From assembly GCF_026151205.1 (NCBI RefSeq), contig NC_087081.1:5017246-5081245 (forward strand): 64,000 nt of DNA, written 5' to 3'. The notes below the pieces were generated by a model. The model worked only from the letters and a program-made list of their open reading frames with translations. It made no database searches and had not been told where the DNA came from. The translations under genes were made by a program, and so were the position numbers. Positions within the stretch are counted from its first letter, which is position 1. The number at the start of each line of letters is the position of its first letter. Source of the DNA: Bolinopsis microptera. Its lineage: Eukaryota > Ctenophora > Tentaculata > Lobata > Bolinopsidae. Positions 37,977-49,400 of this stretch are shown one piece after another.

Positions 37977-39052
37977 CCCATGTTACCATGTTATCAGGTT
38001 ACCATGTTACCGGGTTACAAGGTTACCAGGTTACCAGGTTACCAGGTTACCGGGTTACCATGTTATCAGGTTACCATGTTACCATGTTATCAGGTTACCA
38101 TGTTACCAGGTTACAAGGTTACCAGGTTACCAAGTTACCAAGTTACCAAGTTACCAAGTTACCAAGTTACCAGGTTACCAGGTTACCGGGTTACCATGTT
38201 ATCAGGTTAACATGTTACCATGTTATCAGATTACCATGTTACCAGGTTACAAGGTTACCAGGTTACCAAGTTACCAAGTTACCAGGTTACCAGGTTACCG
38301 GGTCGGGTTACCATGTTATCAGGTTACCATGTTACCATGTTACCAGGTTACCAGGTTATCGGGTTACTAGGTTACCAGGTTACCGGTTTACTAGGTTACC
38401 AGGTTACCAGGTTACCAGGTTACCGGTTACCAGGTTACCAGGTTACCAGGTTACCAGGTTACCAGGTTACCAGGTTACAATGTTACAATGTTACAATGTT
38501 ACAATGTTACAATGTTACAATGTTACAATGTTACAATGTTACAATGTTACAATGTTACAATGTTACAATGTTACCGGGTTACCAGGTTACCAGGTTACCA
38601 GGTTACCGGGTTACCGGGTTACCGGGTTACCAGGTTACCAGGTTACCAGGTTACCAGGTTACCAGGTTACCAGGTTACAATGTTACAATGTTACAATGTT
38701 ACCAGGTTACCAGGTTACCAGGTTACCAGGTTACCAGGTTACCAGGTTACCAGGTTACCAGGTTACCAGGTTACCAGGTTACCAGGTTACCAGGTTACCA
38801 GGTTACCAGGTTACCAGGTTACCAGGTTACCAGGTTACCAGGTTACCAGGTTACCAGGTTACCAGGTTACCAGGTTACCAGGTTACCAGGTTACCAGGTT
38901 ACCAGGTTACCAGGTTACCAGGTTACCAGGTTACCAGGTTACCAGGTTACCAGGTTACCAGGTTACCAGGTTACCAGGTTACCAGGTTACCAGGTTACCA
39001 GGTTACCAGGTTACCAGGTTACCAGGTTACCAGGTTACCAGGTTACCAGGTT
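37977..39052. repeat. 8-bp tandem array (ACCAGGTT)n, about 1.08 kb
   Basis: About 130 copies of ACCAGGTT. The first half mixes related units (ACCATGTT, ATCAGGTT, ACCGGGTT, ACAATGTT) in blocks, and the last 350 bp is essentially homogeneous. Because 8 is not a multiple of 3, every plus-strand frame cycles through an 8-residue repeat (QVTRLPGY) and stays open. The 388-, 280- and 188-codon frames are therefore artefacts. Confidence 0.97.
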
Positions 39053-39556
39053 AGGTACATAACCAACACTTGAAATTGCTAGCCTATCAGTTTATGATAA
39101 AATACGCTTACACTTACAGACTTACATTCTTTCTTCTGCCTTTCCAGAATCTTACGTCTGCATTTGTTTATAAAACTGAGATTTAATCATTGCAGATTCT
39201 CTGAGAATAGTCCTGAAAATATAAACATTGGAACTCATCTGAACTTACCAAAGACAAATTGTAGATTAGCATAAATTATTCAGTTGTTCAACTGACAGCT
39301 TGACTTTAGTCAACTAATTACCAATTAGCCTCTCAATTGTGTCTTGATGTTTATTATAATTAATTGAAACTCAATCTTCATGCCTTACGTTACGAAAATA
39401 ATTTGCGAACACCCAATCATGATACACATGATGCACACTTTTCACAATCGTAAGTTGAGGTTGTTACACTGCAGCTCAACTGTTCCAAGCTACCAGCTCT
39501 CTAAGTCCAACATTCATTGTTATCATTTGTGTTTGCTTGATCTGCTTTCAGCTATT
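39053..39556. other. Upstream/5' UTR of the paired Cys-module gene
   Basis: A TGCTTTCAG acceptor-like site at about 39543-39551 just before the start codon suggests a 5' UTR exon lies further upstream. None was identified. Confidence 0.35.
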
Positions 39557-42500
39557 ATGGCGGTTTTTCTTGATTTGAAGAATAAAATTTTCGGTGGAGA
39601 TGATTCTGAGAAGAATTCGGAGAGCAGCAAGAGCGGTAATTTTATTTTTACAGTTGTTTGTGAATCTTGAAATTTCCTGCAGCTAAATTATTTAGAACTC
39701 TTTTTGCTTTTTAAGTGAACTTTAATTTTTGTGTCGGTCCAGAAAGTAGCGCATCCAGTGTTTCAACTCCGGAGCCTCCTGAAGAGTATGTATCCCCTCA
39801 GAAGTCTGTAAAAAAAGGTACATTCAATGTTACTCCTTTATAATGTTATTCATGAATTTTATTTTCACAACTAACATAAAGATTAACATATTTATAGAAA
39901 TAAAATAGGTGCAAGCAATTCAATCTACCCATAAAGTAGTGTACAGAAAAATACATTTAATATTATTCGACAACTTTGAACTTTATATCATGATAAAAGG
40001 ACCCCTGCACCGCCTAATAGGCCTTTTAAAACTATGCTGATAAATGTATTCTGTCTAAAATTATCTTTATCCCGGTTGTTGCGACAAGTGAAAATGCTCT
40101 TATTAGGGAAAGTAGTTTACTCGACGTTTCAATGTAACTACATCGTATTCATGATCTCAAATTATTTGTTATATAGTAGTGTTGAAAGTATTAAAAGTTT
40201 TAATACTTTCAACACTACTATATAACAAATAATTTGAGATCATGAATACGATGTAGTTACATTGAAACGTCGAGTAAACTCATTTCCCTAATAAGAGCAT
40301 TTTCACTTGTCGCAACAACCGGGATAAAGATAATTTTACACAGAATACATTATAACAATGCGACTCATAAATAATACTCCAATCCGGATTTTACATGCTG
40401 ATAAAGGGTCGAAAATATAAGTAATTGTGTAGATAAGTTCTTTCAAATTATAATCATCTAACTAGAAACCACATGACTCCAGCTCCAAAATAAATATAAT
40501 CACAATTCGACCAAGAAATGCGGCCCTATTTCCCGAACCAAAATGATAATTCGCGACCTTTCATCATGTACAGTTATACTCCATTAATTATAACATGATA
40601 CTTGATAGTGATTATTGCCTCATAATAAGAAATAATTGCGTTAATTGTCCAATTATCGCTTTTAAAACGATTATTGTTTCTCAAAATGATTATTGCGGGA
40701 AATTAAAAAGATCATCAATATTGTAGGCGCCATAGAAGATGTTTACCCGTGGATAAAGCTGTTACCCAATCCTGAGGATGCAGAAGGATTTGATGAAAAT
40801 TATCATGACGGCCTCAATAAGGTACGGTCAATTATAGTAAAGATTTGTCTGTTTAGTCTGTTTGCAAGATTTTCCAAAAGCCCCCACGATGATTTGTTTC
40901 CCTTTTTCATCATTGCTAATCACATAGGACGACAACAGTCAGGACGAAGAAAACCTAATAGACACTCGCGGGATGGCTCCAAAGAACATAGACGACAGAG
41001 GAAGGATAAGAGGAAGTTGCACAGACTGTGACTGTGATGAGTTTGAGAGAGCTCCCAAGGGATCCCCTTGTCATTACTGCCTCTGTTCTCCCTCAACTCA
41101 CGAGTTGCTGTGGCCACCTCCGCCTGAGGTAGGCACGATTGTTCTGCTGAGAGACATGCCATAGTTGATATTTAATAGTGAAATAACGTTATGTTTATTT
41201 TTAATAGTGTCCATTTGCTTCCATTTATAGTTTTGCATGCTTGAATCTAACTTTTCAATTATTTGGTAGTTATATAGTGAGATAATGTTTAACATACACT
41301 CAGGAAAATCAGCCAATATCTGAAACTGAAGTAGAAGGTGAAGATAAAGCTGTCGTAAAGGAGAAGGTTTGATGTAATAGATATAATTTACAGTTTATTT
41401 TAATTAAGGTGTCAGACACAACCTAAAAAGAAATTTGAACCTGGCATGCTAACAACTTAATATATAAACTTTAGAATTTATAAGATTTACAACAGGATCA
41501 GGACCTAAAAATTAAAGCAGAAGAAGACGAAGAAGAAGAAGCTAAACCTCCTTCGAAGATCGGCGGTTTTTTGGCTAACTTTAAGAAGAAAGTAAAACCT
41601 GCCACCTCTGAAGAAGAAATGGTTACCATGGATTTTGATAATTTACAGAGACTTTACATTTTTCTCAATTTTCACTATCTCAAATTCAAAAATGAATCCC
41701 CCGACGGTAGTCATAGGGAGTTTGGAGGAACTATTAAGACTATTAACAAACTCTTTGTTCTTACACGATACCAATTATACTAAGGAGGCAGCAAAACAGG
41801 AAGAGTTGAGAAAGATCAAAGAGGAGATGGAAGAAGAAATCCGGAAATTTGAAGAAAAGAAGAAGAAAGAGTTTGAAAAACTTAAAGAGGTATAAATCAT
41901 ATTTTCCTTACTTTACATTAGTTTGATAATCAGTATTTTCGTTATTAGATTTCAGACACAAGCTAGAGTTTTGTTCAAACTCATTTAATAAATTTGAGTT
42001 ATCAGATAAATTTGTATGTGTAATATTTTCTGCCTAAAATCAACCACACCAATAAATCATTAAATGAATTAGTAATTTACTACTGATATTAATTAAATAT
42101 TGACAACGAATAACGAATTAGCAATAAATTAATAATAAAGACCGCGCATTGAAGGTATGGTCGGAAATGTACTTCAAGAGTCTGCCAGTTGAGAGATGTT
42201 CGGAGGACAGGAGGGGTATCGTCAGGGGGCGCTGTAGGGACTGTGATTGTGAAGGGTTTGTAGAAATTAGATTTAGTTGTTTAAATGTTAATTGTTAATC
42301 AATATTTTGTTTTTATTATTCGATTATTTGTGGGATTGGTCGCGGCCAGAAAACTCTATTAATTTTAGCGTTTCATTTTGAATTAGATAGCGGTAGAGAC
42401 GACGAAACGTGTTCGTATCGCTATCAAGAAGCCGATATTAGGCTATCGGGAGAAAACCATAGTATAACTATATAGCTGATTTTGGCTGGGTAGTGTTGGT

Positions 42501-42960
42501 TATGTGCCTAACCTGGTGAACACAGTGGATATCCTTGCTGTACGGCTAGTTAAACAAGGAATTAAAACTGTGGGGCTCCGTGCAAACCAACCTACCTGTG
42601 GCTAAAGCTCTAATTTACAAAAACAATACATTATTAACTATACCATATCGAGTTTGTAAGATTATGGAATCAAAACTTTTTATCATCGGAAAGTGATCAT
42701 CATCACATCAGTAAAGCTGATGCCAAGTAATTTTTGTGTCTCTAACCAATAACAAATATCTCTCTAAAAAGTACCCCTTTCAATTCAGATTTGAGAGTGA
42801 TCTGCCAGCCTCCTCCACCTGTGCCTACTGCGGATGTGCTCCCACCTATCACGTAGCTAAGATAGACTACTTCACTGAGGAACCTTTTGTAGTTCATAAT
42901 AAGGAGTTTGTTAACCAAGTTGCTCTTAAGAACTGGAAAAGGAAAACATTTGCAGGTTGA
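39557..42960 (+). CDS. Charged protein with two CxxCxC...CxxCxCxxxxH modules, nine exons
   Basis: I do not recognise this gene. Nine exons with agreeing phases give 340 residues: 39557-39635, 39743-39807, 40711-40821, 40928-41128, 41304-41366, 41496-41621, 41785-41889, 42155-42255 and 42789-42960 (TGA). The N-terminus is MAVFLDLKNKIFGG. Exon 3 has VYPWIKLLPNPED. Exon 4 has the first module, CTDCDC then PCHYCLCSPSTH. Exons 5-7 are Glu/Lys-rich and likely coiled coil. The second module, CRDCDC then TCAYCGCAPTYH, is split by the last intron after CEG. Spacing is C-x2-C-x-C-x11/12-C-x2-C-x-C-x4-H, so it probably binds zinc. The exon 2 donor is uncertain: GTAAAA at 39808 keeps phase, while GTACAT at 39818 needs another exon. 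At the end, GCAG|GTTGAG could splice to 43315 and change the last residues. Confidence 0.65.
40044..40350. repeat. 307-bp near-perfect palindrome in intron 2
   Basis: Two 153-base arms face each other around a single central base (G at 40197). The centre reads GTATTAAAA-G-TTTTAATAC. Only a few mismatches occur, for example near 40110. It lies wholly within the intron before exon 3 of the paired Cys-module gene. It could be a foldback MITE or a template-switch inversion; no clear target-site duplication is seen. Confidence 0.9.
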
Positions 42961-42961
42961 G

Positions 42962-43297
42962 AAATGCTGATATGCTGATATGCTGATATGCTGATATGCT
43001 GATATGCTGATATGCTGATATGCTGATATGCTGATATGTTGATATGCTGATAATTGATATGCTGATATGCTGATATGCTGATATGCTGATATGCTGATAT
43101 GCTGAAATGCTGATATGCTGATATGCTGATATGCTGATATGTTGATATGCTGATAATTGATATGCTGATATGCTGATATGCTGATATGCTGATATGCTGA
43201 TATGCTGATATGCTGATATGCTGATATGCTGATATGTTGATATGCTGATATGCTGATATGCTGATATGCTGATATGCTGATATGCTGATATGCTGAT
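42962..43297. repeat. 8-bp tandem array (CTGATATG)n
   Basis: About 42 copies of CTGATATG, with two AATTGATATG-type interruptions and a few CTGAAATG or TTGATATG variants, start two bases after the TGA of the preceding gene. It is either 3' UTR or nearly the whole of a short terminal intron. The minus-strand ISAYQHIS frame is a repeat artefact. Confidence 0.95.
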
Positions 43298-43763
43298 CCT
43301 TCTTTCTCTAACAGTGTTCATTTGTTGAACAGCTGGAACGATGATATTAATGGATGCTGGGCGCTGGCTGACTATGATACGTATTTTCAATGATTAACAT
43401 TCTACATATTGTTTATTAAGCATGTATAAAATTGGGAGGTGGCACAATCTTCCCATTGTCGCCCAAATTTGTATTCTGTAGCTGTTTCGTTGTGATATGT
43501 TGCTGTCTGATAAACCTTGCTGTCACAGCGAAGTTATAACGAATTTTATATCAAACTCCTGACAGACCATGATGTTGCAATCTTGAAAGAAACGCTTGAT
43601 CGCCATAAACTATTTGGATCAAGCTGTCTTCTCCCTTAAAATTAACCTTGATATTATACACGGAACCCTGATAAAATTGTACTTTTTACCCGCCCAAAAC
43701 CCCTCCGAAAACTGTTATATTTTGGCACCAGATCAGTTAAACTAGATATAACCAGATTTAGAC
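43298..43763. other. 3' flank and intergenic
   Basis: Contains the possible acceptor TCTCTAACAG (ending 43314) for an alternative last exon of the upstream gene. Otherwise empty of coding signal. Confidence 0.35.
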
Positions 43764-45785
43764 ATGTCTGTTGCAGCGAGTCTAACGAACCAGTCGGAGG
43801 CAGCTGAGTCAGAGAAAGGGAGTCACACTAACGAGGATATGACGGTGTATCAGAATCAGCGGGTTATTGATGCTGCTGATGAGGGTGTTACTTACAAGGT
43901 ACGTGTGTGTATAATTGTGGTGAGAATGGTGATTTTGCTGGGGTCTTGTTTTATTTTCTCTAAGATGTTCATAATTTATGTTGTTGCCTCGCTGGTTTAC
44001 TATCACCTATGAAACTGAAAATAGCATACAACTTTCAATGTCTGGAGAGTTATAGATTTCCGTATTCAGGACTCGAGCATTGCAAATAGGTCCAGGGCTG
44101 GCTCATTTTTGGGAAGTATCAAATCAGTAAGTTTGAGCCAACTAGCATCAAATTTTTTATGCCCTAAAATTGATTAAAAAAGCTTTAAAATTCCTGGCCC
44201 TTTGCCAAGAAAGCATCTATCCATTACTTTTTACTAGCCCTACATTGTAGAAACATACTGGTCTAGCACATTTAGATAGAGACTGTTACCGAGCCTGTCT
44301 GTCCAAACACTGTTGTCTCTTCCTTCCTAAGATTTGTTTAATGTTATGTACTATTGGATATGTTTTAACAGTGTTAAAACAATATCGGAGAGCGCTTGAA
44401 AATGTCGTTCCAAGAGCAAGCGTCGAACGAGGCTGATAATGGTGACCTCGTGTTTGAAAACTCTTCTGCTAGTGAGACAGACGAATTGGAACCTGAAGAA
44501 ATTGAGGCTGTGCTGGAAAATGAGTGTATTGAATTGGTAGCTCAAATTCCGGAGATCGAGCAAGTAATTGAACTATCGAACTTAGACACGACAAAAGAAG
44601 ATGAAGTTGTCCTGAAGTTCGAGGTAGTGTCATTGGACGGGTCTACAAGTGTTGAAGATGGTCCAGGTTACAAAAGCTTAATCCACCCCTCAGACGACAC
44701 TCAAGATTCCGATGAAGAAAGCGCTTCTGATGGTGGAGAAACTAATCCAAGCTCCTCCTCTGATTCCAGCGATGATAGTTCCTCCTCCTCCAACTACACA
44801 TCCGGGTCCTCAAAAAGAGAAGACTCAGATGACGATTCTCAAGATCTCCGATTGCGACCCAAGAAGATAACACTCTCTTACGACCTCCGGGAGACCAGTT
44901 CGGATGCATCAGAAGACTCCGATGTGGTGGGAATCCTCCGGAGGGACCGTACCAACCCAACATCCACAGATAACACCTTTAACAGTTGCAATGATGTCAC
45001 TCAGATAAGCTCTGAGGAATCACTCAGTGTTCTTACTGATAGCTCTGCAAGTGAGTTCAAGGGCTCAGACAGAGAGGATGCCATGCCTTTATCCTCCGGC
45101 AGTACCTCAACTAAGAGCACAACGGACATTGAGTCAGGTGGTATCAAGGACACCAGGAAAAGGAACAAGGGAGGAATCGCAGCCGGGTTCGTGTCTCTGC
45201 TGGGTCTCGGAAGGTTTTGGTTAAGTCCTGCTAAAGCTAAATGTAGAGTACGTGACAATGTGGCGTCATATCATAAGTGTACACAGATCACACGTTATAA
45301 GTGATATACAATGATGCCTTATAACTTTATAATGAGATACGTTAAGCATTAAAATATTGTCATTTGATCCGCGACTTATCCCCTTTAGCAAGTTAGCATG
45401 GAGCATAAAGTAAGTTCAATAAAATTATTTTCGGCTCATCATATTAACCTTTTTTCAGTATGATACGTTGGCAGAAAAAAACAAAGCTGATAAAAACAAA
45501 GCAACAGTCGCCGAAATCTACCCTTGGATAAAAGAAGAGGTACGATATGAACTTTATACTGATTATTTGGTGATTCGGGAATATACAACATTAATTTCCA
45601 TCGAAAATAAATGTTTGGCAATCGATTAAATTTGTGAAAATATGATACTTGAGAAGATGATAAAAACTCTTAAACATTAGGAAAATATAGCTATGAAGGA
45701 GTATAAGGAGCAAAAGCGACGATACAAACAAAAGATTAAACTTCTACCATCCCCCGACGACATTGACGTTATCAAACAATGCTGA
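43764..45785 (+). CDS. Short isoform of acidic/IYPWIK gene (first exon A)
   Basis: Unrecognised gene. Exon A, 43764-43898, begins MSVAASLTNQSEAAE and ends TYK at a strong donor (AAG|GTACGT), phase 0. It can join the shared exons 45459-45539 and 45681-45785 (TGA), giving a 106-residue protein. The shared part reads KATVAEIYPWIKEE and then a basic helix-like stretch, EYKEQKRRYKQKIKLLPSPD, ending KQC. No signal peptide or membrane span is present. IYPWIK and KLLPSPD echo VYPWIKLLPNPED in the neighbouring upstream gene, which suggests the two are related. Confidence 0.55.
44402..45785 (+). CDS. Long isoform: acidic Ser-rich protein (first exon B)
   Basis: Exon B, 44402-45247, is a single open stretch of 282 codons ending at AGA|GTACGT, phase 0. 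It joins the same 3' exons (45459-45539, 45681-45785), making 343 residues. The first 120 residues are strongly acidic (ETDELEPEEIEAVLENE), followed by a Ser/Asp tract (residues about 115-150) of the type phosphorylated by CK2. It ends with a basic patch, TRKRNKGG, and a short hydrophobic stretch, GFVSLLGLGRFWL. A stop codon lies in frame just upstream, so MSFQEQ is the likely start. TTTTAACAG at about 44363-44372 may be the acceptor of this exon after an untranslated exon. Whether A and B are two promoters of one gene or two nested genes cannot be settled here. Confidence 0.6.
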
Positions 45786-46455
45786 ACACACATTACACTG
45801 ACTATTCGACTATTCGACTGTTTCTTTATACAAATGACTATTTTAACTGTGACTTTGTTGGCATGTTAAATCTATAAATTTAGCTGACAGCAGATTGAAA
45901 GTTAGAATTTGGTGAGCTTGATGACCATGTCTTTTAGTAACATTAGACTTAACTGATCGACATGGTGGACGACTGGAAAAACCGTTATTGTTTTGCTTGA
46001 ACAAGATGGCATGACTGACTAGCAATGAACGCATATTAAACAAGTTTTGATCTTAACCGATGAATAATCACTGAATAGGCAATTTGCAGGTTATGAAATT
46101 ATGATTATAAAGAAATTAACACTTGTCATTAAAAACTAAATTTTATTCTTTCCTCTTAGCTACACCCAATCTTTGATTTTTTTACTGAATGTATTGATAG
46201 CTGGAAAGTTTGTTGATTTATTTTAATATTACAATTAAATAAAAACTCTGTGCACATATGACTTACAAGGACAAAATGAAATCTGTATTGAAATATTTGA
46301 ATTGTGCTAACTTCTATAAGTATAGCCTAACAGTTTAATAACTAAACAATAAACATTAGCCCTGTACAAATGGTGCTAGAACCCATAAAACTGAGGCGGC
46401 AAATCGAGGGACAGATGTTTCGACAGACTAATCAAATAAGAAGTTACTTATTACA
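45786..46455. other. 3' UTR and intergenic
   Basis: AATAAA occurs near 46233. No coding exon recognised. Confidence 0.4.
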
Positions 46456-49400
46456 ATGTCGCAGGCTGAGCCGAAAAGGAAGATAACGAATCTAGCACAA
46501 CTTGTAAAGGACAACAAAAGAAAGGGTTTGAGTAAGAGACACAATCTGGTCCTAGATCTGACAGAGGAAGTAAGAACCCTGAGGGCTGAGATCGAGGACG
46601 TTCTATTCTATGTAAGTTAACGCATTTAGACTGCCTTTCTGAACATATCTACTCGAAAATGCAATTCTTTAATATATTTATATGAATCTAACCAAAAGCA
46701 TTTTCTATGATCACTAAATTAGCAGTCCTTTTCAGAGGAACATTTTTTATTTAACAGCAAAAGTTAAATTTGCCTTTTTTTTTCTTTTAGAAAGGAAGTG
46801 GGGAGTGCATACTAAGCATTATAGCCCAAATAAAAAGAGAGCAACAACAGTGTTTGGAGCGAATGGAAGAGTATGATTCGCGATTCGACCGCGAAGATAC
46901 GCCGGAGTCATATTATCGGAAAACTGAGATGTAGAGACAAAGAATAGACCGATTAGAAACTGTGTAGAGAACGTGTCTGAGTGCAGAGGGTGGCCATCTT
47001 CGTTGTCCTAAACAAAAATTTTATGACGCCAATAAAAATCGCAGGATACTTTTCGATCTAGTTTGACAAGACGTCAAGACAATTATAGAAAATTGTCTTT
47101 GTCGATTCGAAAGTTTTGATCGTAAAATGAACAACGAAGATGGCAGAAATCCTTCGAAAAAATTCCCTAAAACATTCAAAATTTCTAAAATTCTCCTACA
47201 TCTTAGGACAACGAAGACACGTTGCAAACAGTTCTACAAGAGCTGTGGCAGGAGCACCATAAGCTGGTCCAACAGTTCGAGGAGTTCATGAGCGACCTGA
47301 CAGTAGACTCTCCTCCTCCTTCTCCTATGTTAGTAGAAGAGACTACACCCACTCCAGAGCATGTACGAGAAGATCGGGCTCAAAGGAGAGTGGAGTGGAA
47401 GTTCAAGAATATTCTCAGTTTTCCGGTTGACGATGATGAGGCTGATAAGGAGTTTGAGAAGGGTGCTAAACCTAATGAGTTTGGCATGTGAGTTTAAGGA
47501 CTTTTCTGTTACTTTCCCAAAGTATGTAGATATTGATTATGTATTAATATCAAAGTATTAAGCTGGATTCTAAAATGAACATCATGATTCGAGCATAAAC
47601 ACTGATGTTCATTTACTATTTGCAGTTTTAGATCATTACCAATTTGAGTAAAAAACGTTTTCAAGTTTGTATTTATGATTGATTAATTTTTGAAGATGCT
47701 ATTTTAGCTTCATTTAGCTTAATGAGAAGGAACTGAAATTAAATTTAGTTGTAAAATTTTTCGTTTCATAACGAAGCTTTAATTTTACTAAAAAATAGTT
47801 TTTGAGTGCATATTTCCTATTGTTGCCAAAGCACAGAAAGCTAATCATTGAATGATTATGAAGCACTGATCATGAAACTGTTACCGACTTAATTAAATCT
47901 CTAAATTGATAACTAATGATACAAAGTAAAATAAGGCAGAGAGGTCTGATATATGATAGAATTGACTAGCGTGATTTAATGGAAAATGAAAACGTAACAT
48001 ACTGATTTAAAGAAGCCTCTCAAATAAGTGGTATAGCATATAGTCTCTTTTACTAAAATTGTCCTCTTCGCACGATCAACTAATTCAAAATAACCAAAAT
48101 GCACCGATCTTATAGTAACATAGTTTCACTAATCCAAGAAAGAATTAAAAGCAGCCAAAATGCATTCAAAAATAGTTTAGTTCCACTAGTGGCAAATGAT
48201 CTCTCCGATAATTAGAAATCTGATCTCTCCGATAATTAGAAATAACTTAGTGCTGCTTACTAAAAGTGTTCAGAACAGCGAGAACAGCAGCACCGCTAAC
48301 CTGAGGAAGGCGATATATGAGCTGTACCTTCAACATTACGAGCTTAAGGAAAAGTGAGTATAAGAGCATCTAGCCCTCATTCCGTTGGTATATTATTCAA
48401 TATTCATCTAGAACAATATGGTACTACCATAATATAGTTATACTATACAACAAAACCACGATTTGTCGCGGATTATTTGGGATAATAGAGGAGCACATAC
48501 CTCGAAAAACAAGCCGGGTTTATGAAGACCTGCACCCGTGATTGTACCTACTGATGAGGGTATTGGATTATAGTGTCACATCCAGGTTGCAGTGGCGCCG
48601 TGCCTGGAACAATGTCTAGCCATTAGACAAAATCCCCCCTCACTTTTATGATGACACACGATAACAGCACTAGGGTTCAAGCCCCTAACTACTCAGTGGC
48701 AGCTAGCTCCCTGTATGACGGGCCCTCCCTAAAACCCCCGGGAGGGGTGGGTCCTGATAGTTGCAGCAACCCTGTTACTACCCTTTTAGTTCGTAGGAAA
48801 ACCCCTTTTCAGGTTAGCACCTTCAACTGTAGGACTCTCAACCCTGTATCACGTAAACAGGAGTTAGCTCACTCAGCCTTCATGCATCATAATGATGTTA
48901 TCTCCTTGCAAGAGCATCGCCAACACCACAAAGAATCCCTAAGAATTGAAAACATCTTATCATATCAGCTCATCACTGCTTCTGCTACGAAGAATTCAGT
49001 TAATGCGTCAGTTGGTGGTGTTGGGTTTCTTTTATCTCCTAGAATTCAGAAATCTCTCCTATCTGTAGAGAAAGTTAATAGCAGAATCATCTTGCTCCAT
49101 GTAAACGGGAATCCTCGCCTCACAGTCCTCTCCTGTTATGCTCCTACTAACTGCAGTGATATTGAAGATAAAACTGCATTCTACAACGCTCTAAACAGGA
49201 TCATCTCTAAGGTGCCTCCTCACAACATGCTAGCAGTGTGCGGTGATTTCAACGCGAAGCTCAGTAATAGCTACGGTTTCACATACCATCAGTCAACCAA
49301 CGACAACGGCGAACGACTACTGGATCTGGTAGACCAACACCAGCTGATAGTTGCTAACCGCTGTTTCCAGAAACCGGCTAATAAAATTTGGACCTATGAA

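Noticed and set aside
37907-39073. 388-, 280- and 188-codon frames of QVTRLPGY repeats
   Set aside because: All are translations of the 8-bp satellite; any frame stays open because the unit lacks stops over its 24-base cycle.
42340-42480. Hammerhead ribozyme or retrozyme suggested by GACGACGAAACG and a paired GATAGCG/CGCTATC
   Set aside because: No CTGATGA core at the required place; the fold cannot be completed.
42926-43390. 154-codon minus-strand ISAYQHIS frame
   Set aside because: Reverse translation of the CTGATATG array.
43315-43391. Continuation of the Cys-module gene as LLNSWNDDINGCWALADYD
   Set aside because: The protein-like reading is out of phase with every usable donor upstream; only a stop-terminated reading keeps phase.
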